Assembly: GCF_005116465.1 (NCBI RefSeq)
Contig: NZ_SWBM01000005.1
Coordinates: 186,001-250,000 of the forward strand
Origin: Robertmurraya kyonggiensis
GTDB taxonomy: Bacteria; Bacillota; Bacilli; Bacillales; Cytobacillaceae
Direction of reading: 5' to 3'
DNA length: 64,000 nt
The notes beneath the pieces are model-generated. The model saw only the letters and a program-made list of their open reading frames with translations. It made no database searches and was not told where the DNA came from. Of the stretch, positions 33,490-42,166 are shown piece after piece. Every line of letters starts with the position of its first letter. Position 1 is the stretch's first letter. The position numbers and the translations under genes were made by a program.

Positions 33490-34410
33490 ATGAGTCAAAA
33501 CCAAGAGTATTTACGTAAACCTGAGTGGTTAAAAATAAAGCTAAACACGAATGAAAATTACACAGGCTTGAAAAAAATGATGCGTGAGAAGAGCCTTCAT
33601 ACGGTCTGCGAAGAAGCAAAATGCCCAAATATTCATGAGTGCTGGGCTGTACGTCGTACGGCGACTTTTATGATTTTAGGGGATACTTGTACAAGAGCTT
33701 GTCGTTTCTGTGCTGTAAAAACTGGACTTCCAACTGAGCTTGATTGGGCTGAACCAGAAAGAGTAGCGGATTCCGTTGTTCAAATGAATTTAAAGCACGT
33801 TGTCGTTACAGCTGTTGCTCGTGACGATTTAAAAGATGGCGGATCAGCTGTTTTTGCCGAAACGGTTCGCGCAATTCGAAGAAAGAGTCCTTTTACAAGT
33901 ATTGAAGTTCTACCTTCAGATATGGGTGGCGTTTACGAAAATCTTGAAATGCTAATGAACGCGAAACCAGATATTTTGAATCATAATATCGAAACAGTTC
34001 GTCGATTGACTCCAAGAGTTAGAGCACGTGCGAAATATGATCGTTCATTAGAATTTTTAAGAAGAGCAAAAGAGATGTACCCGAATATCCCAACGAAGTC
34101 TAGTTTGATGATTGGTTTAGGCGAGACAAAAGAAGAAATTATCGAAACAATGGACGATTTAAGAGCCAACAACGTTGATATTATGACGATTGGTCAATAT
34201 CTACAGCCTTCGAAGAAACATTTGCCGGTATTGAAGTACTACCATCCAGATGAATTCCAAGAGCTGAAAGAAATTGCTCTAAGCAAAGGCTTCAGCCATT
34301 GTGAGGCCGGCCCAATGGTTCGCTCTTCTTACCACGCAGATGAGCAAGTAAATGAGGCAACTAAGCATAAACAAATGCTCGCTGAAAAAGAAGCTGCGAA
34401 AGAAGCTTAA
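33490..34410 (+). CDS. lipA: Lipoyl synthase LipA (radical SAM)
   Basis: About 306 residues from ATG 33490 ([19 protein letters not shown]), matching the usual LipA N-terminus; the frame upstream to 33421 has no ribosome site. Auxiliary cluster cysteines [12 protein letters not shown] and radical SAM cluster CTRACRFC are intact; the C-terminal RSSY motif carries the Ser ligand. It inserts two sulfurs into octanoyl-E2/GcvH proteins. Divergent from lytH. The ribosome site (AAGGATGGTG) is moderate. Confidence 0.95.
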   Translation: MSQNQEYLRKPEWLKIKLNTNENYTGLKKMMREKSLHTVCEEAKCPNIHECWAVRRTATFMILGDTCTRACRFCAVKTGLPTELDWAEPERVADSVVQMNLKHVVVTAVARDDLKDGGSAVFAETVRAIRRKSPFTSIEVLPSDMGGVYENLEMLMNAKPDILNHNIETVRRLTPRVRARAKYDRSLEFLRRAKEMYPNIPTKSSLMIGLGETKEEIIETMDDLRANNVDIMTIGQYLQPSKKHLPVLKYYHPDEFQELKEIALSKGFSHCEAGPMVRSSYHADEQVNEATKHKQMLAEKEAAKEA

Positions 34411-34420
34411 TACGATAAAT

Positions 34421-34470
34421 AAGACTGTTTCTAAAAGTCCTTGGCCGGGTTTTTGGGAACAGTCTTTTTT
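34421..34470 (+). terminator. Terminator of lipA
   Basis: AAGACTGTT pairs with AACAGTCTT and a T run follows, with a further CC-GG stacking inside the loop. Confidence 0.8.
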
Positions 34471-34640
34471 AGTATGATTTTTGGGTGGGATTCGCTTTTC
34501 CATTAAGATTGAGGAAATTGGGCCAGGGGTGGCGGACAAACTAGGTTTTTACGCCAAGATGAGGGAACTGGCTTACGATCTGACCGACAAATCAGATCTG
34601 AACAGGTAGACTCCCAAGTACACCCGACAACCCCAAAAAT
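34471..34640. other. Non-coding stretch between the lipA and yutC terminators
   Basis: About 170 bases, locally richer in G+C than the surroundings. It holds an imperfect inverted repeat GATCTGACC...ATCAGATC at about 34577-34599. No frame has a ribosome site. It may be a decayed repeat element. Confidence 0.4.
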
Positions 34641-34672
34641 AACGTCTGTCCGAATTGTTCCGAACAGACGTT
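34641..34672 (-). terminator. Terminator of yutC
   Basis: AACGTCTGT pairs with ACAGACGTT; on the minus strand ATTTTTGG follows. Inside the loop, CCGAA/TTCCG lengthens the stem. Confidence 0.8.
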
Positions 34673-34705
34673 ATGGATTGAACTAAGTATATTTCTGTCA
34701 CAAAA

Positions 34706-35272
34706 TTATTTCCCTTGTGGAGATTTTTTCATTTCCTTAATAAGCTCGTCGATTGCGTATTCTGTTCTTATGCTATCAGAATCCATTGTCGCGAAGTTTT
34801 CCACGTTTTTTCGTAAAGCGGTGTTGTCGGTCACGTAAATTTGATACCAGCGAGGAACGACAGACATCGCCGTTTTCTTCACTTGATCCGCTATAGTTGA
34901 GCGATTGTCAGCGTTAGTTGCATACACGACTAATACCTCTTCACTTGTAACCAAAGTCGAAACATCATCCACATTTGGAATATCGGTAGCTAGCTTACTA
35001 ATCGTATCAGCAAGTTTTTCCCTATCTAAAGGGGTATAATGGTCATTAGAAACCTGTTGTCCAGTAACGGGACTTCTTTGATGACGAACATAACCGAAGT
35101 CCTCGGAAACATCTTTTCCATTTTTATTATAAATATCCGCTCGCTGATCATTAACATTAACGGTGTTGCCACTTTCCTGATAAAGGCCATCTTTGGCTGA
35201 TTGATCATTGTTATTACAGGCTGCTAAAAGTGAAAGGCTAAGTAAGCAGATTAAAGGGATTATTTTGTTCAT
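34706..35272 (-). CDS. yutC: YhcN/YlaJ family sporulation lipoprotein YutC
   Basis: 188 residues. Lipoprotein signal ending LLAAC with Asn-rich start of the mature chain (NNNDQSAKDG), then a YhcN/YlaJ domain: REKLADTISKLATDIPNVDDVSTLVTSEEVLVVYA, IADQVKKTAMSVVPRWYQIYVTD. These lipoproteins are found in the forespore inner membrane and spore; the role may be in germination. ATG follows TGGAGGTGTAG. Convergent with lipA and divergent from yutD, the same order as in B. subtilis. Confidence 0.87.
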   Translation of the reverse strand: MNKIIPLICLLSLSLLAACNNNDQSAKDGLYQESGNTVNVNDQRADIYNKNGKDVSEDFGYVRHQRSPVTGQQVSNDHYTPLDREKLADTISKLATDIPNVDDVSTLVTSEEVLVVYATNADNRSTIADQVKKTAMSVVPRWYQIYVTDNTALRKNVENFATMDSDSIRTEYAIDELIKEMKKSPQGK

Positions 35273-35381
35273 GATCTACACCTCCATTTGTAGTATGAGC
35301 CAATATTTAATTTTTTCTCTTAGTAATTGATGGTGAATAGTTTATAATGTAAACATAGTGTGCCAAAAAGAGGTGACGGAA

Positions 35382-35657
35382 TTGATTAACATTAACAATA
35401 TGAGTTACGAGATTATAGAAGAAAGAGGGGAAGGCTTTAACGAAGAGGCTTTCCAAAACAGATACAGTGATATCTTAAGCAAGTATGATTATATCGTTGG
35501 GGATTGGGGCTATGGACAGCTTCGATTAAAAGGTTTTTATGATGATAAAAATCAAAAAGCTACATTTGATACGAAAATCAGTATCCTAACAGAATATATT
35601 TACGAATTCTGTAATTTTGGTTGCTCGTATTTTGTTATTAAAAAGGTGCAAGGCTAA
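35382..35657 (+). CDS. yutD: DUF1027 protein YutD
   Basis: 91 residues from TTG 35382, chosen because AGAGGTGA lies 5 bases before it; the frame opens at 35358 but GTG there has no site. Pattern: YEIIEERGEGFNEEAFQNRYSDI, YDYIVGDWGYGQLRLKGFY, TYIYEFCNFGCSYFVIKK-like end. The fold is known in Firmicutes; the function is not established. Confidence 0.85.
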   Translation: MININNMSYEIIEERGEGFNEEAFQNRYSDILSKYDYIVGDWGYGQLRLKGFYDDKNQKATFDTKISILTEYIYEFCNFGCSYFVIKKVQG

Positions 35658-35682
35658 GCTATCAGTGGAGCCAACTGATAGC

Positions 35683-35901
35683 TTAACTTTGATCTTCATC
35701 CATTTGCCTTGGCAAATCCTCATGTAGCGTCTCATTCTCGTAACCGAAGCTTCGGTAAAATTTTTCCCCTTCTTGCATTTTCTTGTTTTTCACGATTTCA
35801 TCACGATTTATTGGTGAGCCGTAAGCACCATCTGGGAACTCTTCAGCTGTGAGTAAGTTCTTTTGTTTTTCCACGCTTTTAAAATCCTTATATTGATCCA
35901 C
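35683..35901 (-). CDS. Small acidic hypothetical protein
   Basis: 72 residues from GTG 35901 with GAGGTG 6 bases upstream; the frame extends to 35931 with no other site. Charged and probably largely unstructured: VEKQKNLLTAEEFPDGAYGSPI, KMQEGEKFYRSFGYENETLHED. No membrane segment or known motif. It shares the minus strand with the DUF3055 gene 64 bases upstream and may be co-transcribed. I do not recognise the family. Confidence 0.6.
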   Translation of the reverse strand: MDQYKDFKSVEKQKNLLTAEEFPDGAYGSPINRDEIVKNKKMQEGEKFYRSFGYENETLHEDLPRQMDEDQS

Positions 35902-35964
35902 AATTATCACCTCAAGCTTATTCTTTCCCAATCTTTCCGAAAAAAAAGAAGGCTCTTAGCCTCC

Positions 35965-36231
35965 TTAAACGATTTCGTATAGAAAATCTCGTAGTTCCTC
36001 TGCATCTTCTTCCGACAAATTAAAAGCGTACTCCAGATAACCTTCTTCCTTTAAGTCATCCTCCCCAATAATGGCAAAACGACTGCCCTGTAAATCCATG
36101 ACGATCTGCTTTCCATAATGGCGATCCGACTGAAGAATGGCTAAATCAAAACGTGTATTTTCTCCTGTAAAACTAACAAATCGGGTTCTGGTGTCCACTA
36201 AATCATTATATAAATAAAATCTTTCTGACAT
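35965..36231 (-). CDS. DUF3055 (SAV0927 family) protein
   Basis: 88 residues. Beta-rich: RFYLYNDLVDTRTRFVSFTGENTRFDLAI, HYGKQIVMDLQGSRFAIIGEDDL, then an acidic helix LSEEDAEELRDFLYEIV. This matches the small DUF3055 family of Bacillales. No known function. ATG 36231 follows AGGAGGATTACC. Divergent from yutE. Confidence 0.78.
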   Translation of the reverse strand: MSERFYLYNDLVDTRTRFVSFTGENTRFDLAILQSDRHYGKQIVMDLQGSRFAIIGEDDLKEEGYLEYAFNLSEEDAEELRDFLYEIV

Positions 36232-36355
36232 GGTAATCCTCCTATAAAAAACGGTTTCCTTTATCTTATCAAAAACGGCCAGTAAAATATACGAGATGTC
36301 AAAATTGTGCTACAATAACGTTGTCACTATAGCAACACGTGAAAGGTCGGATCAT

Positions 36356-36793
36356 ATGTATTTTGTGGATAGAGAAAAGATCGAAACCATTTTAGGTTAT
36401 ATTGAACAACAGTTATTTTTGTTTGAAAATACGAATCAATGGGAAACACCTCTTGAAAAAGCCGCTCTTGAACGAATTTGCCATACGATCATTGAAGGGA
36501 TTCTAGACGTTGGTAATGCGGTTATCGACGGTTTTATTATGCGGGATCCTGGTAGCTATGAAGACATAATCGATATTTTAGATGATGAAAAAGTGGTATC
36601 GAAGGATACGATTGAAGGGTTGAAACAGATCATTCAAAACCGTAAACAGTTAGTACAAGAGTATACAGAGGTTGATCATCAAGCCGTTTTCAACTCGTTT
36701 TTGGAGCAGAAGGAAGCGCTTAAACAGTTTGCACCAAGTGTAAGACAGTATTTAATTGAAGAGTTAGGGCCGGTTACGGCATTTAGAAATTAG
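36356..36793 (+). CDS. yutE: DUF86 / HepT-like protein YutE
   Basis: 145 residues from ATG 36356 (MYFVDREKIETIL), the start seen in relatives; the upstream frame to 36296 is not conserved-looking, and the AAAGGTCGG site is weak. All-helical, with the HepT-type RxxxxY-like elements replaced by RDPGSYEDIIDIL. DUF86 includes HepT RNase toxins, but Bacillus YutE is a stand-alone housekeeping protein without a MNT antitoxin beside it, as is the case here. Confidence 0.8.
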   Translation: MYFVDREKIETILGYIEQQLFLFENTNQWETPLEKAALERICHTIIEGILDVGNAVIDGFIMRDPGSYEDIIDILDDEKVVSKDTIEGLKQIIQNRKQLVQEYTEVDHQAVFNSFLEQKEALKQFAPSVRQYLIEELGPVTAFRN

Positions 36794-36843
36794 GCGCTCT
36801 TATACAGAGCGTTTTTCCATTTTCCAACTTAGGAGTGATAGAG

Positions 36844-37608
36844 ATGAAAAAATATAAAGGATACTTAATCGACTTGGATGGGACGATGTACCGGGGAACT
36901 GAACTCATACAGGAAGCCGCTGATTTTGTAAAGAAGTTAAAAGTCGAGAATATCCCATATTTATTTGTGACGAATAATTCATCAAGAACACCCTCTCAGG
37001 TAGCAGAAAAGCTAAGAAACTTTTCGATTCCAGCCGAGGAAGAGCAAGTTTTTACAACAAGCCAAGCAACGGCTAATTACATAGAAGGACTTAATAGTGA
37101 TGCATCAATATATGTGATTGGAGAAGAGGGACTCCATACAGCGATTGCTGAAAAAGGGTTCCAACTTGCTGAGGAGAATGCGGACTATGTAGTCGTTGGG
37201 ATTGACCGTGAAATCAACTATGAAAAGCTGGCGACTGCTTGCTTGGCGGTTCGTAATGGTGCAACTTTCATTTCGACAAATGGGGATGTTGCCCTACCGA
37301 CGGAGAGAGGACTTTTGCCTGGGAACGGCTCTATCACTTCTGTGATTACCGTCTCAACAAAGACAAACCCAATCTTTATCGGCAAGCCTGAATCGATTAT
37401 TATGGAGCAAGCATTAGCCGTAATTGGGACAAAGAAAGAAGAAACATTAATGGTTGGGGACAATTACGATACGGATATTATGGCGGGCATCAATGCAGGG
37501 ATGGACACATTATTAGTGCATACAGGTGTGACGAAAAAAGAGCATCTCTCCGCATATGATGTGCAGCCGACCTACGTGGTTGACTCGCTGGATGAGTGGG
37601 AAGTATAA
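36844..37608 (+). CDS. yutF: HAD-superfamily phosphatase YutF (NagD/AraL group)
   Basis: About 254 residues from ATG 36844 after TAGGAGTGATAG; GTG 36835 is the ribosome-site overlap. HAD motif I is YLIDLDGTMYRG, motif II is LFVTNNSSRTP, and motif IV is MVGDNYDTDIMAGINAG. The type IIA cap (between motifs II and III) is present. Close relatives are broad sugar-phosphate or nucleotide phosphatases. Located as in B. subtilis between yutE and yutG. Confidence 0.88.
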   Translation: MKKYKGYLIDLDGTMYRGTELIQEAADFVKKLKVENIPYLFVTNNSSRTPSQVAEKLRNFSIPAEEEQVFTTSQATANYIEGLNSDASIYVIGEEGLHTAIAEKGFQLAEENADYVVVGIDREINYEKLATACLAVRNGATFISTNGDVALPTERGLLPGNGSITSVITVSTKTNPIFIGKPESIIMEQALAVIGTKKEETLMVGDNYDTDIMAGINAGMDTLLVHTGVTKKEHLSAYDVQPTYVVDSLDEWEV

Positions 37609-37722
37609 GTTTTAACGCCAAAACAACTATGAAGGGGCAGTCCCTAACTAATTTGCGTTTTTTCTCTGGTAAATGACCTTTTTTGGAGCCTAAATCCTTA
37701 AATAGTGCAACGAATTTATTGG

Positions 37723-37842
37723 ATATCGGTCGTTATCGGAATATATCGGTCCTTATTCAAATATATCGGTCTTTATTTCATTTTATCGGTCTTCATTGCA
37801 ATATATCGGTCTTCAGACAAATATATCAGTCTTTGCGATATA
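37723..37842. repeat. 20-bp tandem repeat, six units (ATATCGGTC family)
   Basis: Six exact 20-base steps begin at 37723, 37743, 37763, 37783, 37803 and 37823. The core ATATCGGTC is followed by a variable TTTATTCAAAT-like half. The same family in reverse orientation occurs at 59868-59907. It lies between convergent yutF and yutG, upstream of their shared terminator. Confidence 0.9.
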
Positions 37843-37863
37843 TTAGTTACTATAATCAAATAC

Positions 37864-37895
37864 AAAAAGCGGGAGAACCTTTCTCCCGCTTTTTC
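37864..37895. terminator. Bidirectional terminator between yutF and yutG
   Basis: AAAAAGCGGGAGAA pairs with TTCTCCCGCTTTTT with a very small loop. Confidence 0.9.
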
Positions 37896-37898
37896 TTA

Positions 37899-38399
37899 TC
37901 ACTCTGTATTTTGAGCGCGATGGGCTAATCGGCTTGAAGCGGCTGCTGCAATGGCGCCGACGATATCATCGAGGAAGGTATGACATTGCCCGCTCGCTTT
38001 GTCATTTAGTCGATCTAATATACCAGGCTTCATTTTATCGATAAAGCCATAATTGGTAAAGCCAATGGAGCCATACACGTTAACAATGGAGAACGCCAAT
38101 ATCTCATCGATCCCGTAAAGACTTTCATCTGTGGCCAACATCGTTTGTAGAGGCTCCTCTAACATTTTCTTTTCCGCTAGAATATCGAGCTGGATGCCTG
38201 TTAGTATGGCATTTTGAACTTCTCTCTTCGATAAAACTCTTTCCACATTATTAATGCATTCTTCCATTTTTAAATTAGGATGATATTTTTCTTGAAGATA
38301 AAAAACGAGGTCTGCGATATCTTGAATTTTCACGCCTCGATCCTCGAGCCACTTTCTTGCTGTTTTCTCCACAATATCTACATTTCTTTGTTCGGACAT
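37899..38399 (-). CDS. yutG: Phosphatidylglycerophosphatase A family protein YutG
   Basis: 166 residues from ATG 38399, with AAAGGTGAAGCTT upstream. PgpA-like pattern: ARKWLEDRGVKIQDIADLVFYLQ, ESLYGIDEILAFSIVNVYGSIGFTNYG, KPGILDRLND, CHTFLDDIVGAIAAAASSRLAH. Soluble version as in Bacillus, lacking the membrane helices of E. coli PgpA. It may dephosphorylate phosphatidylglycerophosphate; the activity in Bacillus is less certain. Confidence 0.82.
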   Translation of the reverse strand: MSEQRNVDIVEKTARKWLEDRGVKIQDIADLVFYLQEKYHPNLKMEECINNVERVLSKREVQNAILTGIQLDILAEKKMLEEPLQTMLATDESLYGIDEILAFSIVNVYGSIGFTNYGFIDKMKPGILDRLNDKASGQCHTFLDDIVGAIAAAASSRLAHRAQNTE

Positions 38400-38533
38400 A
38401 AGCTTCACCTTTTCTTCATGTATTTGCGAAATTCTATTTAGATAGAATATGCAGAACAAAATGGTTTTATCATTTCCCTTTACATCTATTCATATACATT
38501 TGGTAAGGACAAAAGAAGCGGTAGGTGGGAAAA

Positions 38534-39541
38534 ATGCTTCAACGATTGCTTAATCAATTATACGGAATTCATATACAAGAAGAATTTAAACACGGTCCAT
38601 ATAGTGCTTGTCAGGACCAAAACAATCTGTATCTTCTTATACCGGTTGGTGCAATGGAAGAAGATAGTGTGATCGAATTAGAACGGTTAACGAGTCATCT
38701 AAAGCAGTATGGGGATGCGAGTGTTTGCCAATTTTTAAAATCAAAAGATGGGAAAAACATCGTTGAATGGGAGCAAAGTCGTTATTGTGTGCTTGCAAAG
38801 GCTGCTTCTGAAACACGGCCATTGAAAAGGCTAGGTAGGAAACTGGCCAAATTTCACTATAGAGGGAGAGCTGTTCCCTTTGAAATAAGAAACATAAACC
38901 GAATTGGGATGTGGAAAACGTTTTGGGAGCAACGATTAAATCAAATGGAAAACGTATGGAATGGGCAAATTATGCAGTCACCAGAAAATGAATTTGAACG
39001 CTTGTTTATAGAATCTTTTCCATATTATATGGGACTTACGGAAAACGCCATTCAATACTTAAGTGATACAGAGCTTGATGATCAACCAGCATTCGTGGAC
39101 AGCGGTACCGTTTGTCACGAACGCTTCTCTGTGCAAACTTGGGGTGATAGTCTTACGATGAAAAATCCATTTGATTGGGTCTTTGATCATTGTGCAAGGG
39201 ATTTAGCCGAGTGGACCAGGGAACGCTATTTCCACAATATTAAAACGTATGAGCCGGCTGTGAGACAATTCTATCAAGACTATGCCACGATCACAACATT
39301 ATCATCCTTCTCCTGGCGATTAGTTTATGCTCGTCTCCTTTTTCCACTGCATTATTTTGAATGTATCGAGGATTACTACATTACGGGCTCTGAGCAACAA
39401 AGGCATGTGTCGGAAGAGAGATTAAAGAAATATTTAGATCAAACGCGTGAACATGAGGAATTTCTCAGAGATTTTTTTACATTAGTAGAAGTACCAACAA
39501 GGAGATACCAAATTCCAGAGATCGAATGGTTAAAAAGATGA
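38534..39541 (+). CDS. yutH: Spore coat-associated kinase-like protein YutH
   Basis: 335 residues from ATG 38534 after AGGTGGG. Distant CotS/aminoglycoside-phosphotransferase fold: LLIPVGAMEEDSVIELERLTSHL, SRYCVLAKAA, LGRKLAKFHYRGRAVPFEI, and a degraded catalytic loop (VDSGTVCHERFSVQTWGD, then NPFDWVFDHCARDLAEW). The active-site residues are incomplete, so it is probably structural. In B. subtilis YutH is a spore coat protein under mother-cell control. Confidence 0.85.
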   Translation: MLQRLLNQLYGIHIQEEFKHGPYSACQDQNNLYLLIPVGAMEEDSVIELERLTSHLKQYGDASVCQFLKSKDGKNIVEWEQSRYCVLAKAASETRPLKRLGRKLAKFHYRGRAVPFEIRNINRIGMWKTFWEQRLNQMENVWNGQIMQSPENEFERLFIESFPYYMGLTENAIQYLSDTELDDQPAFVDSGTVCHERFSVQTWGDSLTMKNPFDWVFDHCARDLAEWTRERYFHNIKTYEPAVRQFYQDYATITTLSSFSWRLVYARLLFPLHYFECIEDYYITGSEQQRHVSEERLKKYLDQTREHEEFLRDFFTLVEVPTRRYQIPEIEWLKR

Positions 39542-39571
39542 GTTTCTTTTAAAATGGCTCATCTTTTTTTA
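39532..39571 (+). terminator. Terminator overlapping the yutH stop
   Basis: AAAAAGATGAG at the end of yutH pairs with CTCATCTTTTTTT. Confidence 0.8.
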
Positions 39572-39604
39572 TAATTGAGAAAAAGGAAATAAAAGGAGAA
39601 AAAG

Positions 39605-40567
39605 ATGAAGCCTTATATTTACATAACAAGAAAACTACCAGACGAAGTAATAGCACCGCTCCTTGATAAATATGAAGTGAAAATGTGGGAGAAAGAGGAT
39701 GTAGTTGTGCCACGCTCTGTATTACTAGAGGAAGCAAGTCAAGCAGATGCGTTATTGACCATGCTTTCTGACCAAGTGAACGAAGAGTTATTTTCGGTGA
39801 GCACGAAGCTAAAAATTGTTACAAATCTAGCAGTGGGCTTTGATAATATTGACCTCGCAGCAGCATCTGCTCATGGTGTAGCGATATGCAATACACCAGA
39901 CGTTTTAACAGATGCTACGGCCGACTTAACATTCGCCTTATTGATGGCCACTGCAAGAAGAATTGTAGAGGCTGCTGAGTTTGTAAAAGAAGGAAATTGG
40001 AAAAGCTGGAGTCCTCTTTTACTAGCTGGACATGATATTCATCATAAGACAATTGGGATTGTCGGAATGGGAAGCATTGGGGCTGCAGTTGCGAAAAGAG
40101 CCGTGGGCTTTGACATGAAGGTACTTTACCATAATCGTTCTAGAAAAGTAGAGCTAGAGTCACAATTAGGGGCCACTTATTGCTCGTTTGACGAGTTAGT
40201 TGAACAAGCAGATTTTATTGTCTGCTTAACTCCGCTGACACCAGAAACAAGAAATCTGTTTACTCGAGATGTCTTTAAACGGATGAAAAACGATGTTGTT
40301 TTCATAAATGCTTCTCGTGGACCTGTTGTGAATGAACAGGAACTTTATGATGCTCTAGTGGCGGGCGATATTGCCGCAGCGGGATTAGATGTGTTTGACA
40401 AAGAACCAATTGACAAAACCCATCCGCTATTAAGATTGTCGAACGTCGTTGCCCTTCCACACATCGGAAGTGCTTCTATTGATACGCGAATGAATATGAT
40501 GAGGCTTTGTGTTGAAAACATCGATGCTGTTTTGTCTGGGAAAGAGCCGAAGACACTGGTGAAATAA
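39605..40567 (+). CDS. D-2-hydroxyacid dehydrogenase (glyoxylate/hydroxypyruvate reductase type)
   Basis: 320 residues. NAD(P) motif VGMGSIGAAVAKRAVGFDMKVLYHNRS, N-terminal lobe with LTMLSDQVNEEL, the catalytic Arg in INASRGPVV, Glu in DVFDKEPI and His in ALPHIGSASIDTR. The R after the NAD motif (HNRSRK) suggests NADPH preference. Members reduce glyoxylate, hydroxypyruvate or 2-ketogluconate. B. subtilis has the yuxL peptidase gene at this place, so this is a lineage-specific insertion. ATG 39605 follows AAAGGAGAAAAAG. Confidence 0.88.
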   Translation: MKPYIYITRKLPDEVIAPLLDKYEVKMWEKEDVVVPRSVLLEEASQADALLTMLSDQVNEELFSVSTKLKIVTNLAVGFDNIDLAAASAHGVAICNTPDVLTDATADLTFALLMATARRIVEAAEFVKEGNWKSWSPLLLAGHDIHHKTIGIVGMGSIGAAVAKRAVGFDMKVLYHNRSRKVELESQLGATYCSFDELVEQADFIVCLTPLTPETRNLFTRDVFKRMKNDVVFINASRGPVVNEQELYDALVAGDIAAAGLDVFDKEPIDKTHPLLRLSNVVALPHIGSASIDTRMNMMRLCVENIDAVLSGKEPKTLVK

Positions 40568-40577
40568 TAATTTAGAT

Positions 40578-40611
40578 GGGGATAACTTTCCGAAGTTATC
40601 CTCATTTTTTT
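40578..40611 (+). terminator. Terminator of the D-2-hydroxyacid dehydrogenase gene
   Basis: GGATAACTT pairs with AAGTTATCC and CTCATTTTTTT follows. Confidence 0.85.
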
Positions 40612-40781
40612 ATAACTAGACGAGTTACCCACAACCATTACGAACTGTGAATAATTTTTCCCCGAAATGTAATCAAATAAGTTAGAATATTATTTATAAA
40701 AAGAAAATAAAAACATCTATGGAGGTATGAAACATAAGGGATTAAGCGATTACATAATTGCTTTCATATGGAAAATGTCTA

Positions 40782-40810
40782 TTGTAAAAAAAGCTAACAC
40801 ACTCTATAAT
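40782..40810 (+). promoter_or_regulatory. Sigma-A promoter of the hom-thrC-thrB operon
   Basis: TTGTAA, 17 bases, TATAAT. Transcription would begin near 40817, leaving a leader of about 50 nt. The leader has an imperfect palindrome AGAAAACAGTTGTTTTTCT (about 40821-40839) that could be an operator. There is no T-box or long leader peptide. Confidence 0.8.
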
Positions 40811-40867
40811 GTCTACTATGAGAAAACAGTTGTTTTTCTAGAGAGAACACAACAAGGAGGGATCGAG

Positions 40868-42166
40868 ATGGAAGCTATATCAATCGGGTTATTAGGGCTC
40901 GGGACGGTTGGAACAGGAGTAGTAAAAATTATTGAAGATCATCAAGATAAGCTTATGCACCAAATTGGCTGTCCGATTAAAATAAATAAGGTTCTTGTGA
41001 AAGATTTAACGAAGGAAAGAGCTGTAAAGATTGCCCCAGAGATGCTGACAACAAATGCCAAGGATGTAATCGACAATCCAGAAATTGATGTCATTATTGA
41101 AGTCATGGGTGGCGTTGACGAGACAAGAAACTACCTTTTACAAGCGCTCAAAAATAAAAAGCATGTTGTCACGGCGAACAAAGACTTAATGGCTCTGTAC
41201 GGCTCTGAGCTTCTGTCTGTTGCTATAGAAAATAGCTGCGATCTTTTCTATGAGGCAAGTGTGGCTGGCGGTATTCCTATTTTAAGAAGCTTAGTGGACG
41301 GATTATCCTCTGATCATATTACGAAAATGATGGGGATTGTGAACGGTACAACAAACTTCATCCTGACAAAGATGACTAAGCAAGGCAGTGCTTACGAAGA
41401 AGTGTTGAAAGAAGCGCAGAGATTGGGCTATGCAGAAACAGATCCAACCTCTGACGTAGAAGGGCTAGACGCTGCAAGAAAAATGGTGATATTAGCAACC
41501 CTCGGTTTTTCCATGAAAATTGATTTAGATGATGTAAGAGTACAAGGAATCACAAATATTTCGGAAGAAGACCTTCAATATGCCAAGCAGCTTGGGTATA
41601 CGATGAAGCTTATCGGAATGGCGCAAATCGAGGATGATAAGGTGGAGGTTAGCGTTCAGCCGACGCTCTTGGGGGAAACACACCCGTTAGCGGCTGTGAA
41701 TAATGAATATAATGCCGTTTATGTATACGGAGAAGCAGTTGGCGAAACGATGTTTTATGGTCCAGGAGCGGGCAGCCTGCCAACAGCGACTTCTATTGTG
41801 TCTGACCTTGTCGTTGTGCTGAAGAACTTGGTATTAGGGGTCAATGGAAAAAGTATCATTTCCCCGCAATTTGAAAAACGGATGAAAGAGCCGAATGAAA
41901 TACGTTCGAAATATTTCTTGAGACTGCACGTAATCGACGAGGTAGGCGTCTTTGCAAACATTACCTCCATTTTTACCAATCATGGAGTTAGCTTTGAAAA
42001 AATTCTACAGCTTCCTGTGAAGGAAAAAGGACTTTCAGAGCTTGTTGTTGTCACACATAGTACGTCTTTAAAAGACTATGAAGAAATCTTAGTAGAATTA
42101 GAAGATTTATCATCTGTTCATCATATCAAGAGTTCATATCGAGTAGAAGGGAATGGCCATTCATGA
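40868..42166 (+). CDS. hom: Homoserine dehydrogenase
   Basis: 432 residues from ATG 40868 ([20 protein letters not shown]), with AAGGAGGGATCGAG upstream; the longer frame from 40727 would include the promoter. NAD(P) motif GLGTVG, catalytic region with [26 protein letters not shown] and [10 protein letters not shown]-like [17 protein letters not shown], then a C-terminal ACT domain ([18 protein letters not shown]) for threonine feedback. It reduces aspartate semialdehyde to homoserine. The stop overlaps the thrC start (ATGA). Confidence 0.96.
   Translation: MEAISIGLLGLGTVGTGVVKIIEDHQDKLMHQIGCPIKINKVLVKDLTKERAVKIAPEMLTTNAKDVIDNPEIDVIIEVMGGVDETRNYLLQALKNKKHVVTANKDLMALYGSELLSVAIENSCDLFYEASVAGGIPILRSLVDGLSSDHITKMMGIVNGTTNFILTKMTKQGSAYEEVLKEAQRLGYAETDPTSDVEGLDAARKMVILATLGFSMKIDLDDVRVQGITNISEEDLQYAKQLGYTMKLIGMAQIEDDKVEVSVQPTLLGETHPLAAVNNEYNAVYVYGEAVGETMFYGPGAGSLPTATSIVSDLVVVLKNLVLGVNGKSIISPQFEKRMKEPNEIRSKYFLRLHVIDEVGVFANITSIFTNHGVSFEKILQLPVKEKGLSELVVVTHSTSLKDYEEILVELEDLSSVHHIKSSYRVEGNGHS

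Noticed and set aside
36356-36793. HepT toxin of a HepT-MNT toxin-antitoxin pair
   Set aside because: No nucleotidyltransferase antitoxin gene is adjacent, and the gene is a syntenic backbone member (yutE).
37683-37928. Plus-strand frame of 81 codons across the 20-bp repeats, and an overlapping one at 37705
   Set aside because: The reading frame only survives because the repeats lack stops; there is no ribosome site, and 20 is not a multiple of 3.
40568-40867. T-box or leader-peptide attenuator before hom
   Set aside because: The promoter at 40782-40810 leaves a leader of only about 50 nt with no T-box sequence or Thr-rich peptide.
40727-40867. N-terminal extension of homoserine dehydrogenase
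   Set aside because: It would contain the promoter; ATG 40868 has a strong ribosome site and the normal N-terminus.
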